Source of the DNA: Thalassotalea sediminis
Lineage (GTDB): Bacteria > Pseudomonadota > Gammaproteobacteria > Enterobacterales > Alteromonadaceae
Assembly: GCF_030295915.1 (NCBI RefSeq)
Contig: NZ_AP027361.1
Location: 2,232,001 to 2,296,000 of the forward strand
Length of the DNA: 64,000 nucleotides
Direction of reading: 5' to 3'
The position numbers were made by a program, and so were the translations under genes. Below the pieces are notes generated by a model. That model was not told where the DNA came from. It made no database searches and worked only from the letters and a program-made list of their open reading frames with translations. Shown in pieces: positions 28,118 to 36,228 of the stretch. The number at the start of each line of letters is the position of its first letter. Positions within the stretch are counted from its first letter, which is position 1.

Positions 28118-28876
28118 ATGAAAACAATAAAAAAATTATCGGTAGCAATTGCTGCTAGCTTAATAACTACCGCATCATTTGCCAATTGGCATTCAGACTT
28201 AACGTTACAAGAGACTAAAACATTAAGCTTAAATGGCGCATCTTTGAGTGAAATGCACTTAGATGTGGGTTCAGGTTCACTACTTATGACCGGAAGTAAC
28301 ACTAACGACATTAATGTTATCGCTCATATCTATCAAGAAGAAGCGCATAGTGAATACCTATTGTCACTGAGTGAACGTGGTGACAAAGCTGTTTTGAAAG
28401 CCGAAAATCAACATAATGACGAAAACACTCGAATTGACTTAGAAGTACAATTGCCAAGTCGTTTTAACGTCAATATTGAAGATGGTTCTGGTTCAATAAC
28501 GCTGAAAAATGTAAAAAGCGCAGATATTAAAGATGGCTCAGGCAGTCTTACTGTTAGTAAAGTTGCTGGCAATTTAACCATAGTCGATGGTTCAGGCTCA
28601 ATCACAGTTGAAGACATACAAGGATTATTAAACATCGACGATGGCTCTGGCTCTATTAGTGTTGAATCAGTTCAAGGTTCCGTCAATATTGAAGATGGTT
28701 CTGGCAGTATCAATATAATTAATGTTGATAGAGGCGTCACTATTTCTGACGGTTCAGGCAGTATCACCGTTAATAATGCCGAAAGCTTCACCTTGCTTGA
28801 TGACGGCTCTGGCTCCGTCAATATCAGCAATGTTAAAGGAAATGTGAATATGAACGGTAATCATCGTTTAAAGTAG
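28118..28876 (+). CDS. Exported DUF4097-like beta-helix protein with 18-residue repeats
   Basis: A 252-residue protein. The ATG at 28118 follows AGGGA and starts a signal peptide (MKTIKKLSVAIAASLITTASFA). The C-terminal half has seven copies of a [I/L]xDGSGS[I/L/V] unit with DNA positions at 28481, 28532, 28586, 28640, 28694, 28748 and 28802. The period is 54 bp (18 residues), the first being 51 bp. A degenerate extra copy (VGSGSLL) lies near residue 47. Such repeats build a right-handed or putative-adhesin beta-helix (DUF4097 type). The location is periplasm or surface; the function is unknown. Confidence 0.8.
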   Translation: MKTIKKLSVAIAASLITTASFANWHSDLTLQETKTLSLNGASLSEMHLDVGSGSLLMTGSNTNDINVIAHIYQEEAHSEYLLSLSERGDKAVLKAENQHNDENTRIDLEVQLPSRFNVNIEDGSGSITLKNVKSADIKDGSGSLTVSKVAGNLTIVDGSGSITVEDIQGLLNIDDGSGSISVESVQGSVNIEDGSGSINIINVDRGVTISDGSGSITVNNAESFTLLDDGSGSVNISNVKGNVNMNGNHRLK

Positions 28877-28978
28877 ACACTTGTTCACTTTCACCCAAAA
28901 GAATTAGCAGTAAAGATATAAATACACGCGAGGTTCAACTATACTTCGCGCAATTATGTCTTTTTACTGCTTTTTACC

Positions 28979-29401
28979 ATGGACAATGAAAACCCTTATT
29001 TAACTAACCCTTTACACGGTACAAGCTTATCAACGGTACTTAATGAAATTGTTGATCATTATGGCTTTCCTCTGCTTTATGCGTATTTGAATATTAACTG
29101 TTTCAATAAAAACCCCAGTATTGCCGCAAGCATGAAGTTTTTGAAAAAAACACAATGGGCAAGAGAAAAAGTAGAATCATTTTATCTTTATCAATATAAA
29201 AGCTTACCAAAAGCGAGTGACAGTGAATTTGAAAAGCCCCCTAGAGAGCGCATAATTCCTCAAGGTTTAACACCTCGACCACCAAAAGAACTAAGTTTCG
29301 AAGACGCGGAGAAATTGCGTCTTAAACGTGCTGAAAAATCTCGTAATCATGGCGCCAAACGTAATAATGGCAAAGCTAATCCTTGGGGAAATTTTAGTTA
29401 G
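28979..29401 (+). CDS. VF530 family (DUF2132) DNA-binding-like protein
   Basis: A 140-residue protein whose first 75 residues (NPLHGTSLSTVLNEIVDHYGF, INCFNKNPSIAASMKFLKKTQWAREKVE) match the VF530/DUF2132 fold, a small helical domain proposed to bind DNA. The C-terminal 60 residues are a basic, Pro-rich tail (RLKRAEKSRNHGAKRNN) longer than in the founding family member. The ATG at 28979 lacks a strong ribosome site, so a slightly different start cannot be excluded. Confidence 0.85.
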   Translation: MDNENPYLTNPLHGTSLSTVLNEIVDHYGFPLLYAYLNINCFNKNPSIAASMKFLKKTQWAREKVESFYLYQYKSLPKASDSEFEKPPRERIIPQGLTPRPPKELSFEDAEKLRLKRAEKSRNHGAKRNNGKANPWGNFS

Positions 29402-29479
29402 CTAGTTTATATTTTACTATGGTAAAATGCGCTGTAATGGAGGTTTACTCCAAAAGCTAATGACCTTAAGGCTCACCGA

Positions 29480-29788
29480 ATGAAAAAAACATTTTCACTA
29501 CACCATGAAAAAATTAAAAAACCTCGCCTCGTAGATGCAATTAAACATGAAGTAAAAAAATACCTGAGAAGAGAAAGAAATAAACAACTACCAACAGGCG
29601 CAGATTATTGGGATTTCGACTGTAAATATGGCTCTGCAGCAGAATATGCAGAAGTTGTGCATGTCTCTCAATTAAATAAATCTATTGATCACGCAGTCAG
29701 TGAAGAGCTTGATAACTTTTATTTAGAAATTATCGCCAAACCAGGCTATAGAACAACTAAAAGTAACAACGAAGAAATAGAAGAGTAG
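29480..29788 (+). CDS. DUF6172 family protein
   Basis: A 102-residue protein starting MKKTFSLHHEKIKKPRLVDAIKHEVKKYLRRERNK with GADYWDFDCKYG, the conserved core of DUF6172, a small cytoplasmic family of unknown role. The end ELDNFYLEIIAKPGYR is also conserved. Its length is typical. It follows the VF530-like gene by 78 bp on the same strand and may be co-transcribed. Confidence 0.8.
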   Translation: MKKTFSLHHEKIKKPRLVDAIKHEVKKYLRRERNKQLPTGADYWDFDCKYGSAAEYAEVVHVSQLNKSIDHAVSEELDNFYLEIIAKPGYRTTKSNNEEIEE

Positions 29789-29808
29789 TCGCTAGCAATA
29801 ATATCGAG

Positions 29809-29839
29809 GTTGATTAGCACTTTTTTGTTGCTAATCAAC
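29809..29839. terminator. Inverted repeat between convergent genes
   Basis: GTTGATTAGCA and TGCTAATCAAC, both 11 nt, surround a T-rich loop. It sits between the DUF6172 gene and the sulfotransferase-like gene and has no clean U-run after the stem. Confidence 0.5.
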
Positions 29840-29869
29840 ACCTATACAAGCAGTTCTTACATTTACACC

Positions 29870-30673
29870 TTACTTTGCAAAAAAATGTTGATAATACTTA
29901 CTGTTGTGCATTATTTGTATTTGTTCATCCGATAGTTGGTAATCACGCTTAAAATCGCGATATAAGCTTCCATACCATTTGTTATTGGCTTTGTTTTCCC
30001 GTTTAAGTGAAACAGGTTTTCCAACAAACGTAGTCAGCAATTGTTCTTGCTCTGGCAGTTTATCCATCTGTAAGCATAAAATATCAAAATGTTCAGTTTC
30101 AATACGGCTTACCCCCGCATGTTTATCAAACTTATACGCGTAAATGTCAATCCCCGTCATTTCTTTAAATTCGCGGTCAAACCAAGTCAGCGGATATTGA
30201 TGGTCAAATTCTTGATTAAAAACGTTCGTTAACAAATTAGCAGACTGGCTTCGTGTTGGAAGCGCAGTTGTACGAGTCCCCAAACAATTGGTATGCGCAG
30301 CAAATAAATATGCATCAAGATCATGAAAAAACATTGAGATGTTACGTTGCAGAGGTGCTCGCACTAGCGTAATAATTTTGGTTTTTTTACGTTTTCTGAA
30401 TACTCTACGCACTAAATAACTAATAAGCTCTTGTTCTAGCCTAAAATAAAAATAACGAAAGCCAAATTTTGCCTGTCCCTTTAAACGCGGCAAACACGTA
30501 GTATTTTTACTATAAAACGCATGTATATGCAGTGAATTACTGATGGCACTTTCTAATGCCGTAGAGCCAACCTTTCCCATTTGATAAACAAAAATAGTGT
30601 CTTCATTTTTAAACTTATCAATAAACGCTTTCTTACCTTTAATTCGATTAATTACGTTCTTCAACATCCTCAT
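29870..30673 (-). CDS. Sulfotransferase-like / putative capsular polysaccharide synthesis family protein
   Basis: A 267-residue protein. FVYQMGKVGSTALESAI near residue 28 is the phosphosulfate-binding loop type seen in the bacterial putative capsular polysaccharide synthesis family, related to sulfotransferases. ITLVRAPLQRNISMFFHDL resembles the second PAPS-binding helix with the conserved RxPxxRxxS pattern. Basic residues are abundant. It would modify a surface glycan or lipid, but the acceptor is unknown and no polysaccharide cluster adjoins. The start could also be the ATG two codons later. Confidence 0.7.
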   Translation of the reverse strand: MRMLKNVINRIKGKKAFIDKFKNEDTIFVYQMGKVGSTALESAISNSLHIHAFYSKNTTCLPRLKGQAKFGFRYFYFRLEQELISYLVRRVFRKRKKTKIITLVRAPLQRNISMFFHDLDAYLFAAHTNCLGTRTTALPTRSQSANLLTNVFNQEFDHQYPLTWFDREFKEMTGIDIYAYKFDKHAGVSRIETEHFDILCLQMDKLPEQEQLLTTFVGKPVSLKRENKANNKWYGSLYRDFKRDYQLSDEQIQIMHNSKYYQHFFAK

Positions 30674-30871
30674 ATCCGTATGTTGTTAATAAACAATTAA
30701 TTAAACTAAATGATGTTATTACCTCTCGAAACATATTTAGCAGACCTTGATTGAAATATAGACTAATACAGACACTTAAAGCAATAAACTAAAAATCAGA
30801 TGATGAACCTTCAGTTAAGCGCTATATACTTACTGGTAGTCTACTCAACATAGAGAAGACCACCCTCAATG

Positions 30872-32086
30872 CTATTTTTGAATCGTTTGAAAACTGCCAT
30901 AAGTTAACAAACGCATTATCCATTCAAATGGACCAAACTTAAAGCGGTTCATCCAGTATGTTGAAAACACTAATTGGAATATCCAGACAACAACAACGAC
31001 AGCAATCTGCTCAATTCGCTCGAGCGACCCGTATAACCCTAACCCCCAACCGTAAAAAATAAAACAGCAAATAAGGGTATGTAATAAATAGTTCGTTAAT
31101 GCCATCTTACCAACATTCGCAACATTACGAGTAAAACCCGTGAACACATTCATACGCGAAAAAGCCATTAATAAAGACATGTAACTCAGTGCCATGAGAA
31201 TGCTAGCCCAATAATTATACTGAACCCCAAAAAACATTAATTCAACTGCCCATTGTTGAGCAAAGTTTTGCTCAACTTCTACAACAATTGCTATAACGGA
31301 AATAAGCAAACTTATAACACCAAAAGTTACTAATGATTTCGTTGAAAACCGCTTACCAAAGAAATCCATCTTATAAAGCGCCATACCAACTAACATCAAA
31401 CCAAGTATTCTAGGAATATAAAAAATAATATTGGTATGCATTTTACTCGCCATCAAATGGCGCGTTTCCATTTGCCCTAACCAAGACGCACGATTATTGG
31501 CTAAATCTTGTGCGATCTGTTCTGCGTTGGGTGACCAAATAGCATTAATCATTTCAAGTTCAGAAGCTTCCCAGTGTGGTAATGACATACCAACCAACCA
31601 CATGAGCAAAGCACTTATCGCAACCCAAAAAAAGCCTTGAAGAACGAGCGATTTCACCGTTAAGTTGCGCGCTAAATAGGCCAAAACACCCGCGATAGCA
31701 TATGGAAATAGAATGTCGCCAAACCACAATAAATAAGCATGGGCTATACCGACGATGGCTAAAATAAACATTCTTTTGTAATGAATTTTTGTCGCATTAC
31801 CGCCCTTCTTTGCAATGTTTTCGGCCATTAGCACAATACTACAACCAAACAACAAAGAAAAAATCGTCATGAATTTTTGATTAGCAAAGATATGAGAAAA
31901 GTAGTACACGTAATAGTTAATACCGCTGAGATCTCCATATGTAGTTGGGTTACTATATGCAGAAAATATCATTGAAAAGGCTTGGATATTCATAATTAAA
32001 ATACCCAATAGTGCAACACCTCGAATTAAGTCAATAGCAACGAGTCTTTCGCTTGCCTGCGTGGGAGAGTAGGATTGATACTCCAT
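30872..32086 (-). CDS. DUF418 family membrane protein
   Basis: A 404-residue multipass membrane protein, ATG at 32086 behind AGAGG (the longer frame lacks a ribosome site). The N-terminal RLVAIDLIRGVALLGILIMNIQAF is the acyltransferase-like first helix of DUF418 proteins, and TIFSLLFGCSIVLM and GKMALTNYLLHTLIC are conserved family segments. At least eight hydrophobic helices can be counted. The family is thought to act on surface lipids or exported molecules, but no reaction is established. Confidence 0.88.
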   Translation of the reverse strand: MEYQSYSPTQASERLVAIDLIRGVALLGILIMNIQAFSMIFSAYSNPTTYGDLSGINYYVYYFSHIFANQKFMTIFSLLFGCSIVLMAENIAKKGGNATKIHYKRMFILAIVGIAHAYLLWFGDILFPYAIAGVLAYLARNLTVKSLVLQGFFWVAISALLMWLVGMSLPHWEASELEMINAIWSPNAEQIAQDLANNRASWLGQMETRHLMASKMHTNIIFYIPRILGLMLVGMALYKMDFFGKRFSTKSLVTFGVISLLISVIAIVVEVEQNFAQQWAVELMFFGVQYNYWASILMALSYMSLLMAFSRMNVFTGFTRNVANVGKMALTNYLLHTLICCFIFYGWGLGLYGSLERIEQIAVVVVVWIFQLVFSTYWMNRFKFGPFEWIMRLLTYGSFQTIQK

Positions 32087-32491
32087 GTAGTCCTCTAGAA
32101 TTTTTACAAAAAATTTACAGCGGACATCATAATGAAGTACAAAGAAAAATTCTTGATATTTCTCGTTATTTTTTTGTAAAAATTGTAATAAAATGCGCGA
32201 ATACGCTTGCAAAAGGTGAATGAAATTGTGTCTAACTACGTATTAGCCTCTTATAATTTCTATGAATGATATCAACGTCATCAAGTGTTATTTTGCATCA
32301 AATCCCTTTTCGACCGACGCTTAAGAAACCTTCAGCATTTGTTCTTTCTTTAATATTGGTGTGGTATTAGCTCATTGGAATTTAACTGAAAAGCGTTAAT
32401 CTGGGTAAGGAAATAACTACTCCCTATTTTCCTTTAAAAGCTATTTTTTTATTCGACAACGAGTTGGCCTAACCAACATTAAAACCGTCAG

Positions 32492-32515
32492 GTAATTTTA
32501 CAAATGTACAATTAC
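32492..32515. promoter_or_regulatory. Imperfect inverted repeat upstream of the third PEP-CTERM promoter
   Basis: GTAATTTTAC and GTACAATTAC (9 of 10 positions complementary) are separated by aaat. The centre lies about 63 bp before the -24 element, a normal distance for a sigma-54 activator site. Confidence 0.35.
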
Positions 32516-32564
32516 ATTAGCGTTCAACACTAATATCCCCTTGATTATCATAAAGTTAAAAAAC

Positions 32565-32580
32565 AGGCACGATTTTTTCA
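32565..32580 (+). promoter_or_regulatory. Sigma-54-like element before PEP-CTERM gene 3
   Basis: AGGCACGATTTTTTCA carries a perfect GGCACG -24 block and a degenerate -12 (TTTC instead of TTGC), 50 nt before the start codon. It lies in a 543-bp gap that has no other gene. Confidence 0.45.
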
Positions 32581-32582
32581 TG

Positions 32583-32600
32583 ATTGTACTTGAGTACAAT
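32583..32600. promoter_or_regulatory. 8-bp-arm palindrome at the expected transcription start
   Basis: ATTGTACT-TG-AGTACAAT lies directly after the -12 region of the third PEP-CTERM promoter. It could be an operator or an initial-transcript hairpin. Confidence 0.4.
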
Positions 32601-32629
32601 AAACCAATAATAAACAACAAGGATACAAG

Positions 32630-33337
32630 ATGAAAATATATTCACTCTTATTAGCCGCACTGTTATCGATATCATTTCACTCAACTGCAGAATTGATAGA
32701 CTTTGAAATTTACGTTGATAGTGGTCCTAACGCGTATGGCTCTCCTGATTGGAGTAGTTGGTTAGATAGTGCATACAACGACATCGCAAATGGCACGTTT
32801 GTTAACATGAGAAGTAGTAGTAACGCCGCAAATGAAGGTACGCTTAACTTTGAAATGCAAGACGGTGTTGTTTACAGCTTTGATGATTTAGGTAAAAGAA
32901 TGCAGTATTTTTACTGGTTACCTGGTCAAACACTTGACTCTGTAGCAGGTATGTTTGAAGTCAGTTTACTCGCAGACTGGGACGGTACTTGGTATGACAT
33001 ATATAATAACACGGCACCTGGCACACAAACCTGGGTTGAGCCAACTAGCTGGATCGAATTTAATGGTGGCGTAATTGGCACATCAGGTATGGCATGGTGG
33101 GGAGCATATGGTTTCAACAATGCGAGTGACCCTGCAGAAGCGCAAGCTGCATTAATGTCTGATTATGCGGCTTGGGAAGGTTCAATGGGCGACTTTCAAT
33201 TTTGCGCACGTTCTGGCAATAATGAAAGCTGTCTTTTGTCTGAAATTAACCCTGCACGAGTACCAGAGCCTTCATCTATTTTACTATTTGGCCTGAGCCT
33301 TTTAGGTTTAGCTAGAGTTAGCAAGCTTAAAAAATAA
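32630..33337 (+). CDS. PEP-CTERM sorting domain-containing protein
   Basis: A 235-residue exported protein, ATG at 32630 behind AAGGA. A signal peptide ends near STA, followed by a Trp/Tyr/Asn-rich beta domain (GSPDWSSWLDS, SLLADWDGTWYDIYNN). The exosortase sorting signal is VPEPSSILLFGLSLLGLARV with a Lys-rich tail. It is the third such protein here, and its mature domain is unlike the other two. The product is presumably released to the surface or matrix after exosortase cleavage. Confidence 0.88.
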   Translation: MKIYSLLLAALLSISFHSTAELIDFEIYVDSGPNAYGSPDWSSWLDSAYNDIANGTFVNMRSSSNAANEGTLNFEMQDGVVYSFDDLGKRMQYFYWLPGQTLDSVAGMFEVSLLADWDGTWYDIYNNTAPGTQTWVEPTSWIEFNGGVIGTSGMAWWGAYGFNNASDPAEAQAALMSDYAAWEGSMGDFQFCARSGNNESCLLSEINPARVPEPSSILLFGLSLLGLARVSKLKK

Positions 33338-33519
33338 GACACAATGAGTATAGTAGCTCTGGAATAACGTTTTACCTAGTCAAAAAGAATAAGATACACG
33401 GATGTATTTTATTTATTCTCTCAATCCATTTTTATCATTTCTTCAATAAGTACTAGAAAAATATTCTTTAAAAACTTATAGTTAAACTCTTTTTTATGCT
33501 AATGTGAATCGAATAACCT

Positions 33520-34614
33520 ATGGCAAGAGTTACTGAATATGATGGTTTAAGAGGTTGGTTATTAATCATCATTGCATGTAACCACTTGTGGGGTGAGTTT
33601 GTTTCTGACTTTACTCGCGCTCCATTGGGATATGTATCTGCAGCCGAAGCATTTGTTTTCTTATCAGGCTATGTTGCTTATTTTGTTTATCGAAAACTGC
33701 ATTTAACGCCAATTAAGCAGGCAAAGAAAATACTTTTTCGAACGTTAACAATCTATCTTTTTCATATCTGTGCTATCACAATCACCTTTACATTAATCTT
33801 CTTTTTTCCATTTTATAAAACAATGTGGAACGAATTTTTTCTTGCAGGTAATTTCTATTTGTCAGTCTCTGAGTTTGCATTAGCGAGTGCTTTATTATTA
33901 GAGCATCCTGGCTATCACGATATTTTGATCATGTACCTATTTGCCATGTTCTTTCTACCTTTAACGATGGTTGCGCTAAAACATAACCACTGGTTTTTGG
34001 TGCTTATTGTCAGTATTTTCTGTTGGCTATTAGCGCCGATTATAGAGCTGTCTGACCTTAACAACCTGTATAACGTGTTATTTCCATCACTAACAATGCA
34101 GATCAGTTACTTTGACCCTATGGCATGGCAACTCTATTTCTATATCGGTGTACTATTGTCTTACGCGAAGTTTGAACGAAATATAAATTTTGAATTTACG
34201 CCAATCGTTAAAGTAACACTCGTTAGCCTTGCTGTCGTATTTATGATCGCTAAACACACTCATCAATTTACGTGGCTATCACCTTTTGTGGCAAATTCTG
34301 GTTATGCACCAATTGGCTTGGTAATCAACTTATTAGTGCTAAGTTATGTATTCATGTTGTGGATGCGCCATTTTCCTTGGCTCTTTAATTTGAAGTATCC
34401 TATATTTTTGGGACAACATGCACTTCCAGTATTTTCATTTCATACTATCGTTGTGTATTTTTTACTGCCTGCATTTCATCCTAATATTACTCATTACTGG
34501 TATTGGGATCTCGCTGCTTGTGCACTATTTGTTGCGACTTTATGGATCCCTGCTTCACTAGATGATAAATACCATCAATATAAAAAATCAAAATTAACAC
34601 CTGTACTGATTTAA
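33520..34614 (+). CDS. OpgC-like membrane protein
   Basis: A 364-residue multipass protein starting MARVTEYDGLRGWLLIIIACNHLWG with SAAEAFVFLSGYVAYFVY, the signature of the OpgC domain, which is related to acyltransferase 3 and succinylates osmoregulated periplasmic glucans in characterised species. About ten hydrophobic helices are visible. No opgGH genes adjoin, so its acceptor may be another periplasmic glycan. The ATG at 33520 lacks a strong ribosome site but matches the family N-terminus. Confidence 0.82.
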   Translation: MARVTEYDGLRGWLLIIIACNHLWGEFVSDFTRAPLGYVSAAEAFVFLSGYVAYFVYRKLHLTPIKQAKKILFRTLTIYLFHICAITITFTLIFFFPFYKTMWNEFFLAGNFYLSVSEFALASALLLEHPGYHDILIMYLFAMFFLPLTMVALKHNHWFLVLIVSIFCWLLAPIIELSDLNNLYNVLFPSLTMQISYFDPMAWQLYFYIGVLLSYAKFERNINFEFTPIVKVTLVSLAVVFMIAKHTHQFTWLSPFVANSGYAPIGLVINLLVLSYVFMLWMRHFPWLFNLKYPIFLGQHALPVFSFHTIVVYFLLPAFHPNITHYWYWDLAACALFVATLWIPASLDDKYHQYKKSKLTPVLI

Positions 34615-34657
34615 ATATTTGATCGTATATACTCTGCCAGTTATTTTTATGTAAAAA

Positions 34658-34700
34658 CACGATAAAAGGGTGTTTAGCATTAACACTCCCTCTTATCGTG
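34658..34700. terminator. Hairpin between convergent genes
   Basis: CACGATAA...AGGG...TGTT pairs imperfectly with AACA...CCCT...TTATCGTG. It lies between the OpgC-like and AhpD-like genes and probably terminates both. Confidence 0.55.
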
Positions 34701-34711
34701 AATAGCGTTAT

Positions 34712-35260
34712 TTATTTAGTCCAAGCATAATCTTCAAATAAAGGATCCACTTCTGTTTTAGCAATATGGTTTACGTAATTACTGATCACCTTCTGTGACA
34801 CGCCTAAAATCACTTCTAATACTTGTTTTTGACCATAACCCGCGGCATAAAATGTACTTAACTGATCTTCAGTTACAAAACCACGCTGGCGAACAACCGA
34901 CAGCGTAAATTCATGCAGAGCTTGCAGTTTTTCGTTAGGCAACGTTTTTCTACTTCTTAACGCTTCTGATATTTCCGAAGCAACCCCCATCATATTAGCT
35001 ATTGCAGTATGTGCAGGAACACAATATTGACAATTATGCTCAACGTTTATTGTTTGCCAAACAACGGTTAACTCTTCGTTATTGAAAGAAGTAGAGGTAA
35101 ACTGCTGATGCAATTGTTTATAGGCTTGTAAAATTTCTGGTGATTCAGCCATAACAGCATATAACACAGGTATAGCCCCCATCTCTTTTTTCGAGTTTTC
35201 TAGAAATGCTTTACTTTGTTTCGGCGCAGATTCGATTGTGTGTTTAATAAATTCGCTCAT
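34712..35260 (-). CDS. Carboxymuconolactone decarboxylase/AhpD-like protein
   Basis: A 182-residue helical protein of the AhpD-like superfamily. The redox-active motif is C77-Q-Y-C80 with H84 (HNCQYCVPAH), which supports thiol peroxidase or disulfide reductase activity rather than lactone decarboxylation. It is divergent from a TetR regulator whose likely operators lie in its promoter region, so expression is probably repressed until an electrophile or oxidant is sensed. A second, unrelated-length member lies at 40279-40734. Confidence 0.85.
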   Translation of the reverse strand: MSEFIKHTIESAPKQSKAFLENSKKEMGAIPVLYAVMAESPEILQAYKQLHQQFTSTSFNNEELTVVWQTINVEHNCQYCVPAHTAIANMMGVASEISEALRSRKTLPNEKLQALHEFTLSVVRQRGFVTEDQLSTFYAAGYGQKQVLEVILGVSQKVISNYVNHIAKTEVDPLFEDYAWTK

Positions 35261-35342
35261 TTTTTGATTCCGTATAAAGAGTAAAAATTAAAAGATAAAA
35301 CTTACTATCAAGGTGAATTGACAAAACAAACTATACTCACAC

Positions 35343-35358
35343 TTGAACGATCGTTCAA
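35343..35358. promoter_or_regulatory. TetR-type operator, site 1
   Basis: The perfect palindrome TTGAACGATCGTTCAA lies in the divergent promoter region of the AhpD-like and TetR genes. Confidence 0.75.
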
Positions 35359-35366
35359 CTAATTTA

Positions 35367-35382
35367 TTGAACGATCGTTCAT
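35367..35382. promoter_or_regulatory. TetR-type operator, site 2
   Basis: TTGAACGATCGTTCAT repeats the core TGAACGATCGTTCA of site 1. Centre-to-centre distance is 24 bp, so two dimers could bind about two helical turns apart. Confidence 0.75.
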
Positions 35383-35443
35383 AAACATTTTGATTGGAAT
35401 TTAACTCATTGAATAATATTGAATTTTAATATTCAATAATGAT

Positions 35444-35478
35444 ATTGCTCCCTTTTGCTATGAGTAAAAGGGAGCAAT
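35444..35478. repeat. Perfect 13-bp stem-loop upstream of the TetR gene
   Basis: ATTGCTCCCTTTT and AAAAGGGAGCAAT surround a 9-nt loop and end 69 nt before the regulator start. No U-run follows on either strand. It may be a leader hairpin; the function is unknown. Confidence 0.6.
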
Positions 35479-35547
35479 ACCTTTACCTTCTACTAGCTAA
35501 ACCCTATAATTGAACATGTGTTCAAAATAGTAAATTCAATGATTGTG

Positions 35548-36141
35548 ATGGCTAAATCAACAAAATATGATCGTCAAGAAGTGATAAAACAAGCAACTAA
35601 CCTTTATTGGAAGAAAGGCTTTCATGCTACGTCGATGCGAAATTTACAAGATGAAATAGATATGCGCCCAGGTAGTATCTACGCGGCATTTGGTAGTAAA
35701 GACGGCTTATTTATTGAGGCATTAAGATACTATACGGATATGGGGATTGCACAGGTTGAAAAATGCCGCTTGGCGCATGATTCCCCCTTAGAAGCCTTGA
35801 AAGCTTTTGTGAAATATCAGGTGATAGACAGTAAAGACTCCGCCCCCAATAGCATCTGTTTACTTACAAAAACGATTGGCGAATTAACGAATGAACACCA
35901 AGATCTTATTGAACTGACAAAAAAACATTTACGTGAAGTAGCTCAAGAGTTTAGTAAATTGATTCAACACTCGCAAAGCTTAGGTGAAATAAGCACACAG
36001 AAAACTTCAACCGAACTTGCAGATTATGTGCAAATTCAAATTGCAGGTTTACGAAGCTTTGCAAAAATTGACGACGATGAGCGTAAATTGAACGCAATGA
36101 TTAACGACATATTCTCTCATTACCCGTTCTCAACTACTTGA
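35548..36141 (+). CDS. TetR/AcrR family transcriptional regulator
   Basis: The ATG at 35548 gives a 197-residue protein beginning MAKSTKYDRQEVIKQATNLYW; in-frame GTG and ATG codons 10 and 3 codons earlier are possible. The N-terminal HTH is clear (HATSMRNLQDEIDMRPGSIYAAFGSKDGLF), with a helical ligand-binding C-terminal domain. It is divergent from the AhpD-like gene, with two identical palindromes between them, consistent with repression of both. The ligand is unknown. Confidence 0.9.
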   Translation: MAKSTKYDRQEVIKQATNLYWKKGFHATSMRNLQDEIDMRPGSIYAAFGSKDGLFIEALRYYTDMGIAQVEKCRLAHDSPLEALKAFVKYQVIDSKDSAPNSICLLTKTIGELTNEHQDLIELTKKHLREVAQEFSKLIQHSQSLGEISTQKTSTELADYVQIQIAGLRSFAKIDDDERKLNAMINDIFSHYPFSTT

Positions 36142-36228
36142 TGACAATAACCTTACAAGCTTTGCGTTAAATAGCGTATATCTTTTATCAAATACTCAAA
36201 ACTCTATTACTTTTACTATAAATACAGG

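Noticed and set aside
28481..28816. CRISPR array
   Set aside because: The 54-bp periodicity is continuous coding sequence of a repeat protein with degenerate codons and no spacers.
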